DNA from: CAZQHK01 sp964593455
GTDB lineage: Bacteria; Muiribacteriota; CAYSPT01
Length of the DNA stretch: 64,000 nucleotides
Assembly (NCBI GenBank): GCA_964593455.1
Contig: CAZQHK010000009.1
Coordinates: 62,001 to 126,000, forward strand
Direction of reading: 5' to 3'
Part shown: one piece after another, positions 54,301-62,222 of the stretch
How positions within the stretch are numbered: the stretch's first letter is position 1
Layout: each line of letters starts with the position of its first letter
Notes under the pieces: model-generated
The model's database searches: none
Told to the model about the DNA's origin: nothing
What the model saw: the letters and a program-made list of their open reading frames with translations, nothing else
Position numbers and translations under genes: made by a program

Positions 54301-54877
54301 TGACACTGAAATGGCCTCTTCTCTCTACCATAACGCACCGTTGGTACCCGAAAAAGAGAAGCTGCTGAACCAACCACTTCCGGATAATTTCATCACCGCG
54401 TTCAAGCACGATTCGTGCTTCCCCAAGCCGGTCTTCGTGAATACTCTTTCTCATTAAAGCCGGGACCGGCGCAATGATGGTCATGTTTTCCCCATCGAGC
54501 AGCCGGCTGAGAATATCTATCCGACGGGCAATGATTTCCCGGGAAGGAGATATCTCTTCGTAGGGTAAGAGCTCCCAATCCGGAAAGATCTCCAGCATCC
54601 TGGTCTGCTTATTGTTAATTTCAACCAGGGCCCGGCAGCCGGAATACAACTTCTCGGCCGCGGGGGCATTGGGGGCGACGACCAACAGCGGGTGGAGTGA
54701 GGAGCGGTTCAAGGCGGCAAGCAAGGCCACCGTAGCCGGTTCGTTCAGTCCGGTGATGTGTAGTTTTGACAAGTCTTCTCGATGGAACACGCCCATCGCC
54801 TCCCGAGTGGCCTCGGTGGCCGCAAGGCGGGAGAGGAGATCTGAAACGTTATTACCATGAGAACCAGAAGTGTGCAC
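51332..54877 (-). CDS. mfd: Transcription-repair coupling factor Mfd
   Basis: A 1181-residue DNA translocase of normal Mfd length. The UvrB-homology N-terminal module (FPDWELLPYEEISPSREIIARR), the RNA-polymerase-interaction domain around residues 505-575 (NDLVVHINQGVACYEG), the RecG-like motor (LLCGDVGYGKTEIAVRAAF, IIDEEQRFGV, TMTATPIPRTL, QLRGRVGRA) and the C-terminal D7 domain are all present. It removes stalled RNA polymerase and recruits UvrA to lesions. The start is GTG 54877; no strong ribosome-binding site is evident. The minus-strand promoter at 54935-54964 overlaps the divergent one. Confidence 0.97.
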   Translation of the reverse strand: MHTSGSHGNNVSDLLSRLAATEATREAMGVFHREDLSKLHITGLNEPATVALLAALNRSSLHPLLVVAPNAPAAEKLYSGCRALVEINNKQTRMLEIFPDWELLPYEEISPSREIIARRIDILSRLLDGENMTIIAPVPALMRKSIHEDRLGEARIVLERGDEIIRKWLVQQLLFFGYQRCVMVERRGHFSVRGSIIDVFIPLHEHPIRLELMGNTLESIRFFDVDTQRSIRQVERTYLVPCAEMLVDPVRRSAGIKNLNRLKKQLHGAKMCEELTRRIHDFKHGLSFPGMENWTPYFHRELISPLHHVPRKASVVVIEPELVNEAAEMFEQRCRDSFEELKSTTLLPAPEKYFLGADEITKNLRSRTRLVVTALDCQTGKDYVKKRVKVSRVPSFNRKLDVMNSTLRDYLKKDYDVFLCAADTGRGRRMAEMLTEYSTPYTLKPAIGAKVVKLVVAPVEAGFVFHDEKLAVVSETDFTGGRFVRREPTMGRSPSTSFLPFTEIRKNDLVVHINQGVACYEGETVLTVEGYDREFLSLQFARGDRLYVPTDQAHLVQRYVGGEGHRPQLSRLGSGQWERTKRRVKKSVDNLAKDLHRIHMVRSSREGYAFSPDTPWQNELEEAFEYEETIDQTRAIDEVKDDMESTKPMNRLLCGDVGYGKTEIAVRAAFKAIMDGKQVAMLVPTTILAEQHMQVFRDRFGVFPVTVESLSRFKSAKEQREVLARLKRGEIEMVIGTHRLIQGDVTFKNLGLLIIDEEQRFGVQHKTIIQKFCETVDVLTMTATPIPRTLHMSLTGLKDMSLVDTPPEYRLAIKTYVTELNENTIKHAAQRELARGGQVYFVHNRVQTIEGVGAYLRQLLPGIKVAVAHGQMPKRQLEKVMVAFLNRENDILLCTSIIESGLDIPNVNTIFVHMAHRFGLADLYQLRGRVGRARHQAYSYFFYPRGGLISTTARRRFTALQEFTELGSGFKIAMRDLEIRGAGNVLGPEQHGFMQAVGFELYCQLLKESVDELKRNREGAFLPKNDLEPEISIGVSAYIPSEYVPDSRQKIEFYKRLAYATSLEEAEHVSDDLKDRFGPFPPELEHLTAFVRLKILCCQAEVLKISRWRETVKLAFSSKVDVRGLCRFASMKRQSHDFSLRCGPGGTVILSAGSSLRLSDGYQLICELEKLLSLFTSGGIM
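51336..51364 (-). promoter_or_regulatory. Sigma70-like promoter of the PpiD-UbiA-DUF362 operon
   Basis: Minus strand TTGAGT, a 17-nt spacer and a perfect TATAAT, inside the last codons of mfd, about 95 nt before ATG 51241. Confidence 0.65.
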
Positions 54878-54915
54878 AGAAGTCTGTCCCGTAGTCTATT
54901 CTCGCTATCAAACGG

Positions 54916-54944
54916 TTGCATCGAATGCGCGTCCAGTATATAAT
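54916..54944 (+). promoter_or_regulatory. Sigma70-like promoter of the GAF/GGDEF-like gene
   Basis: TTGCAT, a 17-nt spacer and a perfect TATAAT; the -10 overlaps the -10 of the divergent mfd promoter. Confidence 0.65.
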
Positions 54945-54964
54945 AACCCATAGTTGTGCGTCAA
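54935..54964 (-). promoter_or_regulatory. Probable promoter of mfd
   Basis: Minus strand TTGACG, an 18-nt spacer and TATACT, about 58 nt before the GTG start. Shares bases with the divergent promoter. Confidence 0.55.
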
Positions 54965-54990
54965 AGGTTACGGAGAATAGGTGAACAAGT

Positions 54991-56217
54991 TTGGAGAGTC
55001 CTCTCCGCGTTATTCTGGTTGCTTTATTGGGTCTGGTAATTATCTTAGCCGCCGCCGGTGCCGGGCTTGCCTTCCTGAGTCAAAACGAAGTCTTCATGGA
55101 GACCTTCCTGGCTCTGCTTTCCAATATTATACCTCTCTCTGGCGGCGTGTTCGCCATCTTCCTTTTGATTGTCTTTTTTTCATGGCATTACAGCTCTCTC
55201 AGGAAGGCGGGAATCGCCGAGGCCTGGTGGATGGAGAAGATAGACTGGCTCAGGAACCTCGCCGCTATCAAACAGGTTGATGAGTTTTACCGGGAGACCG
55301 GAAGAATCTTCCAGTTGGTGACCAAAGCCCGGTGGGTAAAACTATACGAACACCAGGCTAATCGGGGAACCCTTGTTCAACGGCTCACCGGAACCGAAGT
55401 ATCGCCTGATAAGGATACCAATCTTGAATTCCTGCTGGAAGAGCACGTGGTTAAAATGAGAGGTGCCGGCAACAAAAAGCAACCGTGTTTCGAGTTGAAC
55501 AACATCCCCAACTCCCTGGCTATCCGAGAGCCTTTCCAGGAACGTCTCACCCTGCACATCTTCCCGCTGTTCATCGGGAATGAACTCATCGGCGTCCTGG
55601 TGGCGGGTACGGAGCTTGGGACTTCAACGTTGGGAAAAGCCGCCCGACGTTATCTCGAAACCACGGCCGCTTTCATATCATCCTCATTCCACAGCCGCCG
55701 ACTGGAAGTCAAGCTTGATCTCGAGGCCCTCTCCGACCCCGCTACCGGCTGCTTCCGTTACCGTTTCCTCCCCATCTTCCTGGAGCGTGAGATCGACCGG
55801 GCCGAACGGACCCAGAAGGAAGTGGCTGTTCTCCTGGTGGAACCGGACGCCGGGGAAAAGGTCATGATCGGCGCCGGAGACGAGATCCACAAGGAATTGA
55901 TCAAATCAATTTCCTCCGAAATACGGGGAATGGACATGATCTTCAAGGATGCCGGTACCGGCGTCTACCTGATTCTTCTGGGCGAAACCGACGAGGAGGA
56001 AGTCAAGAGCGTGGCCGAGAGGATACAGAAGTCAGTCTCCCGCAAGAAATTTTACGACCCGGAAATGGCCTTAAAGCTTGACATCACCGTCAGGCTCGGC
56101 GCCGCCCTTTATCCTACCGATGCCACGCTGCCGGCAAATCTACTGGAAATGGCCAATCAGGCGCTCACCAACGCCCGCGAGAAAAACCTCTCTGAAATGG
56201 CCAGATACGCTTCTTAG
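54991..56217 (+). CDS. Membrane protein with GAF-like and degenerate GGDEF domains
   Basis: A 408-residue protein. Two N-terminal helices (about 7-28 and 44-65) anchor it. A GAF-like sensor follows (about 95-235, with IFPLFIGNELIGVLVAGTEL), then a C-terminal domain with GGDEF architecture (about 245-400; LSDPATGCFRYRFL, VRLGAALYPTDATLPANLLE). The catalytic GG(D/E)EF is replaced by AGTGVYLILL, so no diguanylate cyclase activity is expected; it may bind nucleotide or act as a partner domain. The start is TTG 54991 with AGGTGA 6 nt upstream. It is transcribed divergently from mfd. Confidence 0.8.
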   Translation: MESPLRVILVALLGLVIILAAAGAGLAFLSQNEVFMETFLALLSNIIPLSGGVFAIFLLIVFFSWHYSSLRKAGIAEAWWMEKIDWLRNLAAIKQVDEFYRETGRIFQLVTKARWVKLYEHQANRGTLVQRLTGTEVSPDKDTNLEFLLEEHVVKMRGAGNKKQPCFELNNIPNSLAIREPFQERLTLHIFPLFIGNELIGVLVAGTELGTSTLGKAARRYLETTAAFISSSFHSRRLEVKLDLEALSDPATGCFRYRFLPIFLEREIDRAERTQKEVAVLLVEPDAGEKVMIGAGDEIHKELIKSISSEIRGMDMIFKDAGTGVYLILLGETDEEEVKSVAERIQKSVSRKKFYDPEMALKLDITVRLGAALYPTDATLPANLLEMANQALTNAREKNLSEMARYAS

Positions 56218-56281
56218 GTGCCTGGCTCATAGCTGGCATTATTGATTCATCCACCTCTAAGATTATGTCTTCGCGGTCTGG

Positions 56282-56310
56282 TTGCAAGACCTTGTACCGG
56301 GCGTTACAAT
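56282..56310 (+). promoter_or_regulatory. Sigma70-like promoter of the DUF3857 pair
   Basis: TTGCAA, a 17-nt spacer and TACAAT, 36 nt upstream of ATG 56347. Confidence 0.65.
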
Positions 56311-56346
56311 GAATCCATACTATTCCCATTGAAACGAGGCGATATC

Positions 56347-58434
56347 ATGGTTAAACGTGCAGCGGTTCTGCTGCTGGTGATGACGGCACTGTTGGTGGGG
56401 CCGGTTATGGCCGGACGGGTGGTGCTGCAAGACGGAGAAGTCTTGACCGGGACGGTTTCCCTGGACGGTGGCTTCGTCACGGTGGATGACAGGAAACTCG
56501 ACAAATCACAGGTCAAGGAGATCTTCTTTCGGTTTGAAAAGGAGATCGTGACCGCCGCGCCTACAGCACAGGCAAGCGGTGAAATCAAGCAAATCATCGA
56601 TGAAGCCAATGCCTTTGCGGATAAGTGGCCGGAGGCCGGAGCGGTGCTCCTGGTGGATGACGGGCTCTATTCTTACTCTCACGAGGGAACCTGGAAAAAC
56701 CGGTTCCATACCCGGGTAAAAATCTTGAAAGAAGAATTTAAAAATAGCTACTCCATAGGGGGGACGGGATTTGTTGACGGCCGGGCCCGGGCAAATGTGG
56801 TGCTCGCCCGTACTATCAAACAGGACGGCCGTGTGATCGATCTCGACCCGAATGATGTCCGCATCACCAAACCGTCCTCCGGTGGGGACACCTTTGTTAC
56901 CGTCACAACGCTGATGTTCACGTTTCCCGAGGTGGAAGTGGGAGACATCGTGGAGAGCATCATCGAACAGGAGACATACAATCCAGCCGTCAAGAAGTTC
57001 TTTTTTCCTCTCTGGCTTTTCCAAAGCAGTATCCCGGTACTCATGTCACAGGTACAGGTTGAAGTGCCAAAAGAAATTGATTTTAAGTATCGCACGGTTG
57101 CTATGCCTGACAGCAGCGAGAAGCCTGCTATCATCGAAAAAGATGATCTGAAAAGCTATACCTGGCGGATGGACGAAATCGATCCCTATATCGGGGAAAC
57201 GATGATGCCCAACGTGTTCGATATCCTTCCTTCCATGCGGGGAGCGATTATCGATGATTGGGCCTTCATTGCCGACTGGGTGCAAAAGTATTGGAAACAA
57301 AATACCACTCCCTCGGAAGAACTCATAGCGTTCACGAAAGACCTGACGAAAGACGACACCACCCCGGAAGACAAGATCGCCCGCATCTATCACTGGCTTC
57401 AGAAGAACATCCGGTACATTATCATCAAGGGCGACATGGCCTCGATTTTTGGAAGCTGGGCCGGTGAGGTGACCCTGGAACGGAAGTTCGGCTGCTGTGT
57501 TGATAAGGCAGTGCTCATGAGCAGTATGTTGACGGCTGTAGGCGTGAAATCAACGCCGGTTCTGCTCAATGTCGTTTCCGGAAACACCTTCCATCCGGAT
57601 GTACCGCAGATCTCGATCCAGCACTCCATATCATGTGTTTACCTCGACGGGCGTAAATTTTATCTCGACAGCACCGGCAGCAACTACCGGTACCCGTACT
57701 TTTCGGCGGGCAACCATGGTGTCTGGTGTCTGAATCCACTGGAACGCCAGCTGGAGTTCATCGACCCTCCCCTGCCCCGGGACAACGCCGCCATGTACCG
57801 GTTGATGATGGACCTGGAGGAAGATGGCGATTGCCGGGTCGTCTACTGGACCAACTATACCGGTTCGTACGAAGCGGGTATCAGGGGATACTGGAAACGG
57901 GTGAAGGAAAGCGAACGGCCGTTGCAATTTGCCAACATGGTAAAAAGAACGGCGCCGACAGCCCGGCTCGAAAAATACCGGCTTTTCAACCTGGAAGACA
58001 TCTCCAAACCGTTTTCCCTATCGCTAACCTACACCATCGACAAGTATCCTACCTTTGCCGGCGACCTGGTGATCCTGGAGTTGCCCGACCACAATTTCCC
58101 GTCAAACGAAACGGGGCTCGATAAACGGGAATTTCCTCTGCGTTATTACGGGTCCTATCAACGCGGTTATACTTATATCATCAACCTGCCCGACAACATG
58201 AGCGTCTACTATCTGCCTGATCCGCTTTCCATCGAAACCCCCTATGCCACTTATAGCGCCTCATACCGGAAGGTCGGTGAGAAAAAAATCATTTTCAAAG
58301 ACATATTCCGTCGTTTAAAAGATACGGTTCCGGCTGAGGATTACGAGCTGCACAAACAGATGTGTCGGGAGATCGACAACTATACTAAACAACAGATTTT
58401 CCTGGTGCGAGAAAACACGAAAGGGGGTGAGTAG
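56347..58434 (+). CDS. Exported DUF3857/transglutaminase-like protein, catalytic triad present
   Basis: A 695-residue protein with signal peptide (ends PVMA). A small beta motif follows (GRVVLQDGEVLTGTVSLDGG), then a DUF3857 domain (about 65-285) and a transglutaminase-like core. The core has RKFGCCVDKAVLMSSML (nucleophile Cys383 or 384), QHSISCVYLDGRKFYLDST (His426, Asp441) and a C-terminal beta domain. It probably acts in the periplasm on peptides or proteins as a protease or amide-transferring enzyme; the substrate is unknown. ATG 56347 follows GAGGCG; in-frame sequence upstream is not protein-like. The next gene is a paralog that starts 2 nt after its stop. Confidence 0.88.
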   Translation: MVKRAAVLLLVMTALLVGPVMAGRVVLQDGEVLTGTVSLDGGFVTVDDRKLDKSQVKEIFFRFEKEIVTAAPTAQASGEIKQIIDEANAFADKWPEAGAVLLVDDGLYSYSHEGTWKNRFHTRVKILKEEFKNSYSIGGTGFVDGRARANVVLARTIKQDGRVIDLDPNDVRITKPSSGGDTFVTVTTLMFTFPEVEVGDIVESIIEQETYNPAVKKFFFPLWLFQSSIPVLMSQVQVEVPKEIDFKYRTVAMPDSSEKPAIIEKDDLKSYTWRMDEIDPYIGETMMPNVFDILPSMRGAIIDDWAFIADWVQKYWKQNTTPSEELIAFTKDLTKDDTTPEDKIARIYHWLQKNIRYIIIKGDMASIFGSWAGEVTLERKFGCCVDKAVLMSSMLTAVGVKSTPVLLNVVSGNTFHPDVPQISIQHSISCVYLDGRKFYLDSTGSNYRYPYFSAGNHGVWCLNPLERQLEFIDPPLPRDNAAMYRLMMDLEEDGDCRVVYWTNYTGSYEAGIRGYWKRVKESERPLQFANMVKRTAPTARLEKYRLFNLEDISKPFSLSLTYTIDKYPTFAGDLVILELPDHNFPSNETGLDKREFPLRYYGSYQRGYTYIINLPDNMSVYYLPDPLSIETPYATYSASYRKVGEKKIIFKDIFRRLKDTVPAEDYELHKQMCREIDNYTKQQIFLVRENTKGGE

Positions 58435-58436
58435 TG

Positions 58437-60527
58437 ATGATCCGGTTTAAGAATGTACCCTGCCTAACATTTCTCATGTTCCTGCTTCTGACATGCCGTT
58501 TCGCCGCTGCCGACACGGTAACCCTGAACAACGGTGACGAGTTTTACGGGTCTATCATCGGTATTGATGACAAAACCATCGTTATCCGAACGGATGCCGG
58601 TGATAAAACGGTTCCTCGGGAGGACGCCGTCAAGGTATCGTTCTGGTCAACCCGCGGAATCGACGGAGAGAAAACCGTCAAAGACATCGCGGACCGGGAA
58701 CTCGCCGCCATGCTGTCAAATCTTCCTGGTCCCGCCGATGAGCCCGATGCCGGATATGTCAACCTGCTGGTTGATGTGCGTTATACAATGGACGACGACA
58801 GAAAAGTTACGAAACGGACCCGGGTTTCCCGGGTGGTCCTCAAGGAGCGGGCACGAGGTCTGGGAAATCTGTCCTTCTCCTACCGGGGAGACAGGGAACA
58901 AGGCCGCTACCTGTGGGGCCGGACGATTGTGGAAGACACGATCCATGACATGCGCGAGGATGCCATTTCCGATGAATCGAAGTACTATTATCTCAAGCAA
59001 TATGACCGTCTCCGGCGCAGGAAAACCGCCCTGCCCGAGGTGAATGTCGGATCGGTGTTTGACTATTGCTACGAGATAGAGTCTGATTCAGCCGACATCG
59101 AACACCCGTTCATGGTAGAAACCACCCTCAGGCACAGCGACCCTACCAGGACTCGCCGTTACACTGTCACCGTACCCGAATCCGTGCCTTTCAAGTACAA
59201 ACTATTTAATGCACCCGAAGGTATGGTAAGCGTGGATATACGTAATGAAGAAACCCGGAAAAAATATATTTTTCTGGTAAAGGACATGCCGGGCTACCGG
59301 GAAGAAAACGACATGCCACCTTCCTACAAGATCTTTCCCTGGCTGGCTTTCGGTCTCGATTACGGTTGGAGCGATGTCTGCGATCGGTGGACTGACCGGG
59401 CCCGCGAACTCATGAAACCGTCTCCAGATATGATTGAAACTGCCTACTCTATCACCGAAAAGTTGGAAACACCCAGGGAAAAGGCCCGTGCCATCTACCG
59501 GTATGTCTGCCGTGAAATCGATCACCACGGCGTGTCAATGTGGGCTTATTCCTACCTTCCCCGCCCGGTATCGGAAGTGTTTTCCAGCAAACTGGCCAAC
59601 AGCCTGGACAAAGTGTGCCTGTATGTGAGCCTGCTTTCCTGTGCCGGCGTCGAGGCGGACGTCGTCCTTATCAGGAGCAAATACTCCGGCCCCGTTATCC
59701 GCTCCATCGGTTCCCTGGCTCAGTTCGACACGGTGGCCGCCCGGTTGAAAGATGGAACCTGGGTAGCACCTTTTTCCGACCACTACCTCTTCCACGAGCT
59801 GCCGCTGAGTCTCCAGGGGGCGGAAGGTCTGGTCGTGAAAACCGGTGAGTTCATCACGATACCCTACCGGGACCCCGGCGACGAAGCAGTAGTAAACGAG
59901 GTTTCCGCTCATCTCAACACCGATGGTTCACTGGACGTTAAACTCCATGTGGTCTATTTCGGCGACAACGACTCATCCATGAGGAACGTTCGCCAGTACC
60001 GGGAAGAAGAGCTGAGAAAGCAGATGGAGAAAATGGTACACGGGCGGCATCCCAATGCCAAACTGAGGGAGTTTGCTTTCAAAAACCTGGATGACGGTGA
60101 AAAACGCGTTGAGCTCGACCTGGTTTACAGTATCCCCGGCTATGCTATTTTGGCGGGAGAAAAACTGATGGTATTCAAATTACCAGAACTCAGACAGACC
60201 GCCGGCTGGATGGAAGATATCACCGGTTTTGGAGCACCGACCAGGGAATATGATCTCTGGTGGGGCTGGCGGGGAAGACTTGACGACACCGTGACTATCG
60301 AACTGCCGGAAGGATGGAACCTGCGCCATCTCCCGGATGAGCTTTCTCTTAAGGGACCGGGTTTGAGCTATTCGTGCAGCCTCGAGGAAAAAGACGGTGC
60401 GGTGGTGGTCAAAGACCGGTACATACGGGAAGCCGTGGAGATCTCCCGGCAGGACTACGACCAAGTGAAGAATCTGTTGGAAAAACGCAGCCGTTTCATC
60501 AACGAATGGATCGTGGTAGAACGCTGA
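58437..60527 (+). CDS. Exported DUF3857/transglutaminase-like paralog lacking catalytic residues
   Basis: A 696-residue paralog of the preceding protein with the same order: signal peptide (to AAA), beta motif (DTVTLNNGDEFYGSIIGID), DUF3857 and transglutaminase-like core, C-terminal beta domain. At the active site GCCVDKAVLM is matched by ANSLDKVCLY, so the nucleophile Cys is Ser389 or thereabouts, and the His of QHSISCVYLDG is Phe in QFDTVAARLKDG. It should be a non-catalytic partner or binding protein. AAGGGGGTGA 7 nt before ATG 58437 supports the start over GTG 58434. Co-transcribed with the active paralog. Confidence 0.86.
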   Translation: MIRFKNVPCLTFLMFLLLTCRFAAADTVTLNNGDEFYGSIIGIDDKTIVIRTDAGDKTVPREDAVKVSFWSTRGIDGEKTVKDIADRELAAMLSNLPGPADEPDAGYVNLLVDVRYTMDDDRKVTKRTRVSRVVLKERARGLGNLSFSYRGDREQGRYLWGRTIVEDTIHDMREDAISDESKYYYLKQYDRLRRRKTALPEVNVGSVFDYCYEIESDSADIEHPFMVETTLRHSDPTRTRRYTVTVPESVPFKYKLFNAPEGMVSVDIRNEETRKKYIFLVKDMPGYREENDMPPSYKIFPWLAFGLDYGWSDVCDRWTDRARELMKPSPDMIETAYSITEKLETPREKARAIYRYVCREIDHHGVSMWAYSYLPRPVSEVFSSKLANSLDKVCLYVSLLSCAGVEADVVLIRSKYSGPVIRSIGSLAQFDTVAARLKDGTWVAPFSDHYLFHELPLSLQGAEGLVVKTGEFITIPYRDPGDEAVVNEVSAHLNTDGSLDVKLHVVYFGDNDSSMRNVRQYREEELRKQMEKMVHGRHPNAKLREFAFKNLDDGEKRVELDLVYSIPGYAILAGEKLMVFKLPELRQTAGWMEDITGFGAPTREYDLWWGWRGRLDDTVTIELPEGWNLRHLPDELSLKGPGLSYSCSLEEKDGAVVVKDRYIREAVEISRQDYDQVKNLLEKRSRFINEWIVVER

Positions 60528-60551
60528 AACTTGTCTCTGGGATGTTTGATC

Positions 60552-62102
60552 CTAGTTTTCCAGGAGTTCCCGGAGTATTAGCTGTGTTTCAGCCGGTAAC
60601 TCGGTATTACGGTTTTTGAGCGCGGCCGCGATATCCTTGACCGCCGAACGGAACACCGGGCGAATACCTGATTTCAAGTTGCGCAGTGTCCCGGCGAATA
60701 CCGCGAGTTTTTCCGATCCTTCTCCGGCCAACACTTCCCTGACCAGATGGTCACTAAGCTTGTTGCGGAGTTTAATCATCCGCATGTACTCACGTTGCTC
60801 GCCGGTGGTCAGGGATCGCTCAGAGTTTGAAGCATCTTTCAAAACGGCGCCGATATAGCGTTGGATATCGACAATGGTTCTGACTCTTTCCTCCACCAGG
60901 TTACCGGTTCTCTCGAGCAGGAACATACACGACTCTATGTTGGTCTCGCAGATGGGGCCGACCTCGTCATCATCGGGAATGAACCATGTGCCCAGTTCGA
61001 TGGTGAAGGCAAAAACCCCCATCTCGCCGTAGAACCAGTCATCCGACGTGCCCATACAGGCATAGAGATCGGTAATCTTCTGGGGCGTATATCCGGTGAA
61101 GGCGGCCATGCCTTCAGCAAGCTCCTTGAGCACAGGTTCGTCTGGCGCGTGGGCGTCGTAATCGTAGCCGAAGGGATAGAGAACCAGTTCCGAGTAACTG
61201 TGAAAACCCAGGGCGGCATCGAACTGTTCTCTGATGGTTAACTCTTTCAGGGCGATGATTTCAGGTTCGGAAAACGGTTCTGTACCGTGGTAGGTATCGG
61301 AGCTTGGACTCGAGCTGGCCCCGACATTTCCCCACATGTAGGAGTAGTTACGGTTGAGATCAACGCCGTCCTTTGATCCGCTGCCCCACCAGCGGGTTGG
61401 ATTTTGCTCATATTTCCGGCGGTTTTTCCGCCACATCGTGTACTCGGTCTGGGAGTGAACAACTCCGTCCGGGTTGACAATGGGGACGATCCAAATTTCC
61501 CGTTCATTCACCAGGCCGGTGATCTCCTCGTTTGAACCGTAGTTGGAGAGTAAGAAATGAGCCAGGGCTAACGGAACTTCAAAGGATATCCACTCTCTGG
61601 CATGATGAGCGCCATAGTACAGTATAGCCGGTTCGTCCTCGTCCTCCAGGGGATTGTCGGAGATCTTAAGAGCCCATATGGGTCTCTCCTCCCAGGACTG
61701 GCCAATGGATTCCAGGGTGGTTAATTCAGGGTATGTCTCGTGTATCTGTTGTAGTTCTGTTCCCATCTGAGCGACACTGTGATAGATACCCTGATCCTGG
61801 GCCCGGCGGTATTTCTCCAGACGGTCATCAATATTCTCCTCCATCACCGTCAGGCGTAACTGGTTGGCTCTAAGCGTATTAAGCTCATAGGGCAACACAA
61901 CCACATCGACATAGCCGGGACCTCTGGAGTATCCACAGACCGACAGGAGACCTATCTCGGCCACCTGGTATAACTCCGCCCTGGTGTCGAGGTGGATCCG
62001 TACCAGCGACCGGGGTACGGGCGCTTCCTGGGCTGCCATGATCGAGGGCGCCATGATGACGGTGAAAGCTACTAAAAAGCAAATACCAACAAATTTTTTC
62101 AT
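60552..62102 (-). CDS. Secreted M14 zinc carboxypeptidase
   Basis: A 516-residue exported metallopeptidase. The signal peptide (1-23, ending IMAA) and a pro-region of about 95 residues precede the catalytic domain. Zinc ligands are in GAHHAREWIS (His167, Glu170), with VDLNRNYSYMWG (substrate-binding Asn-Arg), a third zinc His in LGFHSYSELVLYP, and the catalytic Glu in FAFTIELGT. A helical C-terminal extension of about 110 residues is not part of the usual enzyme. It trims C-terminal residues from peptides outside the cytoplasm. Convergent with the DUF3857 pair across 24 nt without a visible terminator. Confidence 0.94.
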   Translation of the reverse strand: MKKFVGICFLVAFTVIMAPSIMAAQEAPVPRSLVRIHLDTRAELYQVAEIGLLSVCGYSRGPGYVDVVVLPYELNTLRANQLRLTVMEENIDDRLEKYRRAQDQGIYHSVAQMGTELQQIHETYPELTTLESIGQSWEERPIWALKISDNPLEDEDEPAILYYGAHHAREWISFEVPLALAHFLLSNYGSNEEITGLVNEREIWIVPIVNPDGVVHSQTEYTMWRKNRRKYEQNPTRWWGSGSKDGVDLNRNYSYMWGNVGASSSPSSDTYHGTEPFSEPEIIALKELTIREQFDAALGFHSYSELVLYPFGYDYDAHAPDEPVLKELAEGMAAFTGYTPQKITDLYACMGTSDDWFYGEMGVFAFTIELGTWFIPDDDEVGPICETNIESCMFLLERTGNLVEERVRTIVDIQRYIGAVLKDASNSERSLTTGEQREYMRMIKLRNKLSDHLVREVLAGEGSEKLAVFAGTLRNLKSGIRPVFRSAVKDIAAALKNRNTELPAETQLILRELLEN

Positions 62103-62181
62103 CGATTCTCCTCCATTAAAGAAAAAATAAGTAGATAGTTCGATAGGACAACAGTCTGGAGATTAACGTTCTATCTTATCA

Positions 62182-62210
62182 AGCATACTGAGAAATGCCT
62201 CAACCGTCAA
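62182..62210 (-). promoter_or_regulatory. Sigma70-like promoter of the M14 peptidase gene
   Basis: Minus strand TTGACG, a 17-nt spacer and TATGCT, about 80 nt upstream of ATG 62102. Confidence 0.6.
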
Positions 62211-62222
62211 TGTTAAACTGTC

